Source: Pedomonas sp051304405 (GTDB lineage: Bacteria > Pseudomonadota > Alphaproteobacteria > Sphingomonadales > Sphingomonadaceae). Taken from it: DNA of 64,000 bases. The translations under genes were made by a program, and so were the position numbers. Position 1 is the stretch's first letter. Each line of letters begins with the position of its first letter. The notes under the pieces are model-generated. The model ran no database searches. It was not told the DNA's origin and was given only the letters and a program-made list of their open reading frames with translations. This document shows, in pieces, positions 57,493-64,000 of the stretch. The stretch is from contig NZ_JBPPGG010000003.1 in the NCBI RefSeq assembly GCF_051304405.1, forward strand, positions 1 through 64,000. The letters run 5' to 3'.

Positions 57493-59844
57493 TTGCCGAG
57501 AGTGGGACAGTTCGGTTCAACATGGTTTGCTCTCTGGAGTTCTCCTGTCCTGGCGGTGATCTGCGCTGTTCCGGGCCGGGTCGCCAAGGCGGAAACGGAG
57601 ACGGCCTCTGCGGAGGCCGCGCCGAGGGCATCTCCCGCGAACGGAAGCGCCGGCGCCTCACGTTCTGATGACATCGTGGTGACTGCCGCCCGCTACGGCG
57701 AGGCCCGGGTCAGGGCGGAGACGGAATTTAGCGCAGCGGAGATTGCACCGTTCGGCGCGGACAGTATCCAGGCCCTGCTCGGCCAGCTTGAGCCGTTCAT
57801 CGATGCCGGGGAGGAGGGGCCGGTCCTCCTGATCAACGGCAAGCCCGCGGGGCTGGATGCGTCGATCCTGTCCTATCCGGCGGAAGCGCTGGACCGCCTT
57901 GCCATCCTGCCGCCGGAGGCGGCAGCGCAATATGGCCATCCGTCCGGCAGACGGGTGGTCAATCTGGTTCTGAAGCAGCAGTTCTCAAGCGTCCATGGTG
58001 ATGCAGGGCGAACGTGGGCCACCCGAGGCGGGTACCATGGCATCGACCTGACGGCCGGGCAGGTGGCCATCAGCGGGCCCGCCCGCTGGAATGTGCAGGC
58101 AAGTATCACTTCCACGAGCGCCTTGCGCAGGAGCGCACGCAGCCTTGCGCCGCGTGCGGGCGAGCCCGAACACATTGGCTCCGAAGATCCGGACGATCAT
58201 GAAACCCTGCTGCCATCCCGGCGCGCCATGTCCTTCACCCTTGGGGTGACCCGCCCGCTGGGAGATTTCTCCGCATCGCTCGGTCTGGCAGCTAACAGCA
58301 GCGAGAGTGATGGCGAGCGCGGGCAGTTGTTCGCGGGAGGGCGATCCCTGCGCGACGACAACGACACCCAAATGATCGATGTTTCACTGACGCTTTCCGG
58401 CCGCATCGCCGGCTGGCAAACCGACCTCACGGCCCGATACGGGCGCACGTGGAGCAGGAGCTTGCTTGAGTTGGGTAAGGATTCCCCCCCGTTTCCGGCG
58501 CTCGCTGTCGACGACGACCCTGACAGTTCGGGGGACGGGCCCGCGCTGTCGGGCAGCCGCAACCGCACGCGCGGCGAAAATCTCGGCGCTCGCCTCGACA
58601 TCTCCCGAAGCATTGTCGAACTGCCGACCGGGCCCCTGGGTGTCAGCCTGTCCCTGAATGTCAGCCGGGACCGGACCAGCGGTTGGCAGAGTGATTTTGA
58701 TCATGGCGCGGCCGTGCCCCTCCGCATGGCGCGCACCTGGGCTGACGGGCAGGTCACCTTCACTCTGCCGGTGTCACGGCGGAGGGAAGGGGTTGCCAAT
58801 GGTCTGGGGGACCTCACCGTCAACCTGGTTCTGGGCGGACGGACGGAATCCCGAAGTCCCCTTCAAAAACGCTACGGCGGTGGTGTCGCCTGGTCGCCCG
58901 GGCCGATCCTGCACCTGCGCGCGTCTTTCGATCAGATGGAACTGGTCCCGACGTTCGAGCAGCTTGGCGGACCCGTCATCACCAGCATCAACCGCCTTTA
59001 CGACTACACCCGGCAGGAGATGGCCGAGCCGGTGTGGATCATCGGCGGCAACCCGGATCTTGGCCGAGGCCGCGTGCGAAAGCTTTTTGTGGGCGCGATG
59101 GTGCGCCCCTTCAGAACCCAGGTGCTCACGCTGAATGTCGGCTACCGGCGGCAGACAGCAAGGGGCGGCGTGTCGGGGTTCCCCGAGTTGACACCCGCCA
59201 TCGAGGCAGCCTTTCAGGACAGAATTGTGCGGGATGCGGACGGGCGGCTGATCTCGGTCGATGCCCGCGCGATCAACATCGCGCGCGAGACCAGCGCCGC
59301 CCTCACGTCAGGCATTGCGGTGCGCTGGCAGTCGGGAGGGGGTGCGCGCGAAGGCGCGAGCGTGGGCACGCCCGCCAGCCCCTGGTTTGTCACGGCCTCG
59401 CTCAACCACACCTGGCGGTTGGAGAGCGAACTGCTGACCCGGCCCGGCGTGCCGGCGATTGACCGGCTGGGGCCGGAGAGCGGGCAGGCCCGTCATACGG
59501 TTGCGTTTCAGGCCGTTGTCGGGCAGCGGGGGCTGGGCGCGACCCTGAACGGCACGTGGACTGGCCCGGCCCGATTGCGCGGCGTCGCGCCGGCGGGCGA
59601 CTTTCGATTCAAGCCGTCGATACTCTGGACGGCGTCGCTGCACATGGAGCCTGATGCGATTTTTCAGCCGCAGGGCGGCCCGTCGTGGGCCAGGGGGCTG
59701 CGGATCGCGCTTGATGTGCGGAACGTGTTTGATGCCTACCGCCGGGTCACCCTTGGCGGCAAGAAAGCCCCGCCGGGGTATGACAGGGACGAAATGGACC
59801 CGCTGGGCCGGACGGTGCGCCTCAGCGTGCGCGCGAGATTGTAA
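57493..59844 (+). CDS. TonB-dependent receptor-like outer membrane protein
   Basis: About 783 aa if started at TTG 57493 (GGGGAGGGAG lies ~10-20 bases upstream); GTG 57502 is equally possible. Signal peptide (FALWSSPVLAVICAVPGRVA), TonB box DDIVVTAAR and an unusually compact plug (~110 residues: VLLINGKPAGLDASIL, LDRLAILPPEAAAQYGHPSGRRVVNLVLK). A barrel follows with typical VPTFEQLGGP and a C-terminal LDVRNVFDAYRR ... VRLSVRARL end. The plug retains the N-G-x-P and Y-G-x-P-x-G-x-x-V-V-N motifs of the receptor family, so it is probably functional in uptake. It may work with the PraB-like protein encoded 104 bp upstream, although a terminator separates them. Confidence 0.75.
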   Translation: MPRVGQFGSTWFALWSSPVLAVICAVPGRVAKAETETASAEAAPRASPANGSAGASRSDDIVVTAARYGEARVRAETEFSAAEIAPFGADSIQALLGQLEPFIDAGEEGPVLLINGKPAGLDASILSYPAEALDRLAILPPEAAAQYGHPSGRRVVNLVLKQQFSSVHGDAGRTWATRGGYHGIDLTAGQVAISGPARWNVQASITSTSALRRSARSLAPRAGEPEHIGSEDPDDHETLLPSRRAMSFTLGVTRPLGDFSASLGLAANSSESDGERGQLFAGGRSLRDDNDTQMIDVSLTLSGRIAGWQTDLTARYGRTWSRSLLELGKDSPPFPALAVDDDPDSSGDGPALSGSRNRTRGENLGARLDISRSIVELPTGPLGVSLSLNVSRDRTSGWQSDFDHGAAVPLRMARTWADGQVTFTLPVSRRREGVANGLGDLTVNLVLGGRTESRSPLQKRYGGGVAWSPGPILHLRASFDQMELVPTFEQLGGPVITSINRLYDYTRQEMAEPVWIIGGNPDLGRGRVRKLFVGAMVRPFRTQVLTLNVGYRRQTARGGVSGFPELTPAIEAAFQDRIVRDADGRLISVDARAINIARETSAALTSGIAVRWQSGGGAREGASVGTPASPWFVTASLNHTWRLESELLTRPGVPAIDRLGPESGQARHTVAFQAVVGQRGLGATLNGTWTGPARLRGVAPAGDFRFKPSILWTASLHMEPDAIFQPQGGPSWARGLRIALDVRNVFDAYRRVTLGGKKAPPGYDRDEMDPLGRTVRLSVRARL

Positions 59845-60125
59845 TAATACTTTCGTTATCGGCTTCCTCTCGGGGCAAACGGGTTTCGGCCATGAAGGTG
59901 AACCATCGAGAGTAATTTTATTTGTTTTGGTATAATTGCCGGAATTTTTTCCTGTCGGCCGACGTTTTTCAAATCATTCCCATCTTTTTCAACGGTTCAT
60001 TCTGGATCGGCAATCGATATCCTTGCTCCGGTCCGCTTCTTACTGTTACCAAGGGAGGGGCGGGAGCCCGGACCTTTCCGGGCTCCCGCGCCGTTTGATC
60101 TGGGCGGACGCTAAGCTGAGGTGAG
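59845..60125. other. Intergenic region before the Mrp operon, with hairpin
   Basis: 281 bp without a gene. A perfect 12-bp stem, GCGGGAGCCCGG / CCGGGCTCCCGC (60060-60071, 60078-60089), lies 36 bp before the mrpA start without a following T-run. It could terminate incoming transcripts or regulate the operon leader. TTTTGGTATAATTG near 59925-59938 holds a -10-like TATAAT. GAGGTGAG precedes the ATG at 60126. Confidence 0.5.
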
Positions 60126-62864
60126 ATGCTGATCTGGCTGATCCTGATCTCGTTCCTGGGGAGCTGCCTTGCCGGACCGGTCGCGCGGCTTGCCGGGCGC
60201 TCGGCGGGATGGCTGCTGGCGTTGTTGCCGGCCGGGCTGTTCATCGCTCTCATCGAGATTGCGCCCTTCATGGAAAGGGGCTGGGTGCTGGGCGACGGCC
60301 GCAACTGGGCGCCCCATCTCGGCCTCTACCTGACGTTCCGGCTGGACGGATTCTCCTTCCTCATGGCGCTGCTCATCACCGGCATTGGCGCGCTGGTGGT
60401 CGTCTATTCAGGCGCTTACCTCTCCGAGCGGTCAGCACGGGACCGGGGGCGGTTCTTCACGCTCATCCTCCTGTTCATGACCGCCATGCTGGGCGCGGTG
60501 CTGGCCGACAATCTTGTCGTCATGCTTGTCTTCTGGGAGGCGACCAGCATCCTGTCCTTCCTTCTCATCGGCTTCGAGGGGCGCAGCGGCCGCGCGCGCC
60601 GCTCGGCGTTGATGTCGCTCTACGTCACGGCGACGGGCGGTCTCTCCATGCTGGCGGCCATCCTCCTCATCGGCGAGGTGCTTGGCACCTATTCCCTGGG
60701 GGAGGTGCGGCTGCGGGCCGAGGAACTGGCGGCGAGCCCGCTCATCCTGCCCATCCTCGCCGGGGTGATGATTGGCGCCTTCACCAAATCCGCCCAGTTT
60801 CCCTTCCATTTCTGGCTGCCCAACGCCATGCAGGCGCCCACGCCCGCCTCGGCCTATCTGCACTCGGCGACCATGGTGAAGCTGGGCATCTATCTGCTCT
60901 CCCGCTTCGAGCCGGTCATCGCGGCTGTCCCGGGCGGGCGCTGGACGCTGGTGACGGTGGGCGGGGCGACCATGGTCACGGCGGCGGTTCAGGTGCTGCG
61001 CGCGGAGGGTTTCAAGACAGCGCTCGCCTATTCCACCATCGCCTCGCTTGGCATTCTGGTGACCCTGATCGGGCTGACGGGACCGGCGGCGAGCGTGGCG
61101 ATCGTCGGCTTCCTGCTGGCCCACGCGCTCTACAAGGCCGCCTTGTTTTTCTGTGCCGGTTCGGTTCTGCACGCCACGGGCCTTCAGAACCTGCGCGCGA
61201 TGGGGGACCTGTTCCGTTTTCTGCCCGTCACCGGCTTTGCGACCCTGCTCGCCAGTCTGTCGATGGCGGGCCTGCCGCCGTTCTTCGGCTTCATCTCCAA
61301 GGAATTCCTGTTCCAGGCGCAGCTTGAGAGCACCTCGGCGCTGGTCTCGCTGACCATCATCGTGCTGGTGAACGCGGTCATGGTCGGCGTGGCGGCGGTC
61401 ATTACCCTGCGGCCGTTCTTCCTGGGGCGGGGCAAGATCTCGGAGGTGCAGCACGGCGAGACCCCCGGCCTCGTGATGCCGCCGCTGGTGCTGGCGCTGG
61501 CGGGCCTGTTCCTCAGCCTCGACCCGGCCTGGATGTCCAACAATGTGCTGCGTCCGGCAGCGGTTGCTGTCTATGGCGAGGCCATCGAGGTCAAGGTGCA
61601 GCTGTGGCATGGCATCACCCCCATGCTGCTGCTCAGCTTCGTTGTGGTCCTGATCGGCGCGCTCATCGCCTTTTACTGGCGCGCCATACACACGCAGCTC
61701 CGCAAGAGTCCGTTTTTCTCCGTCATCGATTTCGACCGGTTCTTCGAGCAGAGCCTCGACCTCCTCAATCGCTTCTCCGCCGCCACCACACGCCTGATCC
61801 AGCATGGTGATCTGCGCGGCTACATGGCGGTGGTGGTGATCGCGGTGGTGGCGTTCGTGCTTTACACCTGGGGCGCGGCCGGTCTGTTGCCGCGCCTGCC
61901 CCATGTCGAGGCGCCAGAACCCGCTGCCGCGGTGGTCGCGATGACAGGCATGGCGGGCGCCATCGCTGCCACACGGGCGCGCGGCCTGATCACATCCATG
62001 ATCGCGGTCGGCCTTGCGGGTTTCGCGGTGGCGGTCGGCTTCCTGCTGAACGGCGCGCCTGATCTGGCGCTTACCCAGTTCACGGTCGAAGCGCTCATCG
62101 TCGTGCTGCTCACGGCCCTGCTGCTGGCGGTGCCGCTGGCCGCACCGTCCATGCGCGGGCGGGGGGAGCGGCGGCGGGACGCCCTTGTCGCGGTGGGTGT
62201 CGGCGTGGTGCTGTTCGTTGCGCTCGTTGACATGACATCCGCCACCCATCCCGGCTTCATCAGCCAGTTCTTTGGCGACCACAGCTACCTGAGCGCCAAG
62301 GGCCATAACGTGGTGAACGTCATTCTGGTGGATTTTCGCGGCTTCGATACCATGGGCGAGACGGTGGTGATCGCCATGGCCGCAATACTCGCCTGGTCGC
62401 TGCTCGGTATTCGGGTGCCGCCGCCGCAGGGACTGCGCGAACGGGAGTCTCCCTTCATTCTGCGCAAGACCGCGCCCATGTTCTTCTGGCTGCTCCTGGC
62501 GACCTCGCTCTGGATTTTCCTGCGCGGGCACGATGCGCCGGGCGGCGGTTTCATCGGCGGGCTGGTGGCGGCGCTGGCCTTTGCCATGATCGCGCTTGCC
62601 CATGGTGTCGAGCGGGCACAGCGCGCGCTGCGCCTGCATCCCGTGGTGCTGGTTGGTATCGGTATCGTGCTGGTCCTGCTCGCTGGCCTTTCCGGCATGG
62701 CGGCGGGGGGCGCCTTCCTCCAGCATCTCTGGTATGAGGGCAACCTTGCCGGGCTCCCGGTCAAGGTGAGCACGACCCTGGTGTTCGATCTCGGGGTCTA
62801 TGTCGTCGTGCTGGGAAGCGTTCTGGCCTTCCTGTTCGGCCTGCAACGGGGAGCCGAGCGATGA
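60126..62864 (+). CDS. mrpA: Mrp Na+(K+)/H+ antiporter subunit A fused to subunit B (PhaAB-type)
   Basis: 912 aa. The first ~500 residues are a NuoL-like antiporter unit with ~14 helices: Glu in MLVFWEATSILSFLLIGFE, Lys in GAFTKSAQFPFHFWLPNAMQAPTPASAYLHSATMVKLG, and FKTALAYSTIASLG. The C-terminal part has the MrpA extension (NGAPDLALTQFTVEALIVVL) and an MnhB domain (LWIFLRGHDAPGGGFIGGLVAAL). Such A-B fusion is known in alphaproteobacteria. It exchanges Na+ or K+ for protons in pH and salt homeostasis. The stop overlaps the mrpC start by four bases (ATGA). Confidence 0.94.
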   Translation: MLIWLILISFLGSCLAGPVARLAGRSAGWLLALLPAGLFIALIEIAPFMERGWVLGDGRNWAPHLGLYLTFRLDGFSFLMALLITGIGALVVVYSGAYLSERSARDRGRFFTLILLFMTAMLGAVLADNLVVMLVFWEATSILSFLLIGFEGRSGRARRSALMSLYVTATGGLSMLAAILLIGEVLGTYSLGEVRLRAEELAASPLILPILAGVMIGAFTKSAQFPFHFWLPNAMQAPTPASAYLHSATMVKLGIYLLSRFEPVIAAVPGGRWTLVTVGGATMVTAAVQVLRAEGFKTALAYSTIASLGILVTLIGLTGPAASVAIVGFLLAHALYKAALFFCAGSVLHATGLQNLRAMGDLFRFLPVTGFATLLASLSMAGLPPFFGFISKEFLFQAQLESTSALVSLTIIVLVNAVMVGVAAVITLRPFFLGRGKISEVQHGETPGLVMPPLVLALAGLFLSLDPAWMSNNVLRPAAVAVYGEAIEVKVQLWHGITPMLLLSFVVVLIGALIAFYWRAIHTQLRKSPFFSVIDFDRFFEQSLDLLNRFSAATTRLIQHGDLRGYMAVVVIAVVAFVLYTWGAAGLLPRLPHVEAPEPAAAVVAMTGMAGAIAATRARGLITSMIAVGLAGFAVAVGFLLNGAPDLALTQFTVEALIVVLLTALLLAVPLAAPSMRGRGERRRDALVAVGVGVVLFVALVDMTSATHPGFISQFFGDHSYLSAKGHNVVNVILVDFRGFDTMGETVVIAMAAILAWSLLGIRVPPPQGLRERESPFILRKTAPMFFWLLLATSLWIFLRGHDAPGGGFIGGLVAALAFAMIALAHGVERAQRALRLHPVVLVGIGIVLVLLAGLSGMAAGGAFLQHLWYEGNLAGLPVKVSTTLVFDLGVYVVVLGSVLAFLFGLQRGAER

Positions 62865-63241
62865 GCCTGCTCTATGCCCTCATGGCCTCGGTGATCGTCG
62901 CCAGCGCCGTCTACATGATCCTGTCGCGCAATCTGGTGCGGCTTCTCCTTGGCATGTCCATGCTCTCGACCGGGGTGAACATCGTCCTGTTCCTCGCGGG
63001 CACGCATCTCAGCCCGCAGCCGCCGCTCATCGAGGAAGGAGAGCGGATTCTGGGCCCAAGCGCGGACCCGCTGCCACAGGCGCTCATCCTGACCGCCATC
63101 GTCATCGGGTTCGCGCTCACGCTGGTGCTGGCAACGCTGACGCTGCGCGCCTGGCGCGCCGAGCGCACGCTGAACACCGGGGAAATGCGCGCAGCAGGTG
63201 ACCTGGGCGACCCACGCCTGCCGGGCAAGCGGGAGGGCTGA
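62861..63241 (+). CDS. mrpC: Mrp antiporter subunit C
   Basis: 126 aa, NuoK-like, with three membrane helices. VYMILSRNLVRLLLGMSMLSTGVNIVLFL and DPLPQALILTAIVIGFALTLVLA are close to MnhC. Second gene of the Mrp operon, overlapping mrpA and followed 3 bp later by mrpD. Confidence 0.94.
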   Translation: MSLLYALMASVIVASAVYMILSRNLVRLLLGMSMLSTGVNIVLFLAGTHLSPQPPLIEEGERILGPSADPLPQALILTAIVIGFALTLVLATLTLRAWRAERTLNTGEMRAAGDLGDPRLPGKREG

Positions 63242-63244
63242 GGC

Positions 63245-64000
63245 GTGTACGGGCTTGTCCTCATCTTCCCGGTGATCGCGCCGCTGCTCGGGGCAGGGCT
63301 TGCCGCCATCCTGCGGAATCGCCCGCTGGCGCAGCGCACGGTCATGGAAATCAGCGTGATCGTCATGGCGCTCGCCTCGCTGCTCCTGTTCCTCAGAGTG
63401 CGCGGCGGCTATGAGCTCATCATGGCCTTTGGCGGCTGGGTGCGCCCCATCGCCATCAGCTTCCGCGCCGATGCGCTGGGCGGCACGCTGTCGCTGGTCA
63501 CGGGTCTCATCGGCATCGCGGGCATGATCTACGCCCGCGCCGATGTGGCCGCGCGGCGCCGGCGGGCCGGGTTCGACTCCCTGTTTCTTGCGCTGCTGGC
63601 CGCGGTCAATGGCGCGTTTCTCACCGGTGATCTGTTCAACCTCTATGTCTGGTTCGAGCTGATGCTGGTGTGCGCCCTCGGCCTCATCACGCTCGACCGG
63701 CGCAAGGCGCAGATCGACGGCGCGGTGCGCTATGCCGTGCTCAGCATGTTGGGTGCCACCTTCATCCTCACCGGCATTGCCTTCGTTGTTGCCGAGGCGG
63801 GCACGCTGGAACTCCATGACCTGCGCCACACGCTGGCGGAGCGGGAGCTGACGCTCTCCCTTGCCACCGGCGGCGCGCTCCTGCTGGCGGGCTTCGCGCT
63901 GAAGGCGGGGCTGTTCCCACTGCACTTCTGGTTGCCGGCGTCCTATCACACCGCGCCGCTCACCGCGTCGGCGGTGTTCGCCGGGCTGCTTACCAAGGCC
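63245..64000 (+). CDS. mrpD: Mrp antiporter subunit D, 5' part (runs off the window)
   Basis: 252 codons from a GTG at 63245, open to the last base. A NuoM/NuoN-like proton-channel subunit: GDLFNLYVWFELMLVCALGLITL (with the functional Glu) and FALKAGLFPLHFWLPASYHTAPLTASAVFAGLLTKA, which holds the conserved Lys residues. Third gene of the operon; E, F and G are expected beyond the window. Confidence 0.93.
   Translation, partial: MYGLVLIFPVIAPLLGAGLAAILRNRPLAQRTVMEISVIVMALASLLLFLRVRGGYELIMAFGGWVRPIAISFRADALGGTLSLVTGLIGIAGMIYARADVAARRRRAGFDSLFLALLAAVNGAFLTGDLFNLYVWFELMLVCALGLITLDRRKAQIDGAVRYAVLSMLGATFILTGIAFVVAEAGTLELHDLRHTLAERELTLSLATGGALLLAGFALKAGLFPLHFWLPASYHTAPLTASAVFAGLLTKA

Noticed and set aside
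60432..62846. An 804-codon minus-strand frame
   Set aside because: Antisense to mrpA, which is clearly real. His/Arg/Gln-rich translation typical of the reverse complement of membrane-protein genes.

Overview
The window looks like chromosome of a GC-rich alphaproteobacterium, most like the Sphingomonadales or an Azospirillaceae-type lineage. The grounds are an initiator tRNA with an alphaproteobacterial anticodon stem, several TonB-dependent receptors (one with a FecI/FecR pair), an Atxe2-type S9 peptidase, DUF6152/DUF6644 genes, a PhaAB-style fused Mrp antiporter subunit and carboxynorspermidine-type polyamine genes. The genus is inference; no rRNA or core marker was available.

Layout. 1-1077: 3' end of tRNA-fMet with its terminator, a decayed copy of that tRNA end, and an IS3-family transposase relic. 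1078-6496 (minus): a decayed pair, a TonB receptor with two in-frame TAG codons and an S9 peptidase (lasso-peptide isopeptidase type) with a frameshift. 7114-13056 (minus): a 1980-aa autotransporter set between two AT-rich islands. 14330-23914: a BapA-like adhesin with about 525 residues of Asp-Ala repeat, followed by its type I secretion genes (TolC, LapB-type ABC exporter, LapC/HlyD adaptor). 23977-28785: an unknown putative alpha/alpha-barrel protein and a CapA-MurF fusion. 28806-40282: a glycan/peptide utilisation locus (GH2 beta-galactosidase, DPP-IV-like peptidase, GH127 beta-L-arabinofuranosidase, GH43 lipoprotein, and a DapA-family protein resembling pyrroline-4-hydroxy-2-carboxylate deaminase). 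Four GTATAC motifs lie upstream of these genes. 40378-42829 (minus): carboxynorspermidine dehydrogenase and decarboxylase. 43047-47005: DUF6152, DUF6644, TetR regulator, Tat-exported flavoprotein and a small cytochrome c. 47027-51486: hexuronate catabolism (reductase, altronate dehydratase, and divergent uronate isomerase). 51607-59844: FecI/FecR/FecA-type signalling receptor, a PraB-like secreted protein and another TonB receptor. 60126-64000: mrpAB-mrpC-mrpD, running off the end.

How the genes work together. The most coherent reading of 28.8-40.3 kb is attack on plant hydroxyproline-rich glycoproteins (extensins, arabinogalactan proteins). Galactose and beta-L-arabinofuranose would be trimmed, Pro/Hyp peptides cleaved, and 4-hydroxyproline routed to central metabolism. 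The hexuronate block could consume glucuronate or galacturonate from the same plant cell-wall material. The adhesin, autotransporter and TonB receptors fit a surface-attached, plant-polymer-feeding life. The most novel candidate is the Asp-Ala adhesin and its secretion genes, next to an amide-ligase (MurF-like) fused to a CapA phosphatase-like domain. This could be a surface polymer system or a modifier of the acidic stalk, but that link is only inferred from position.
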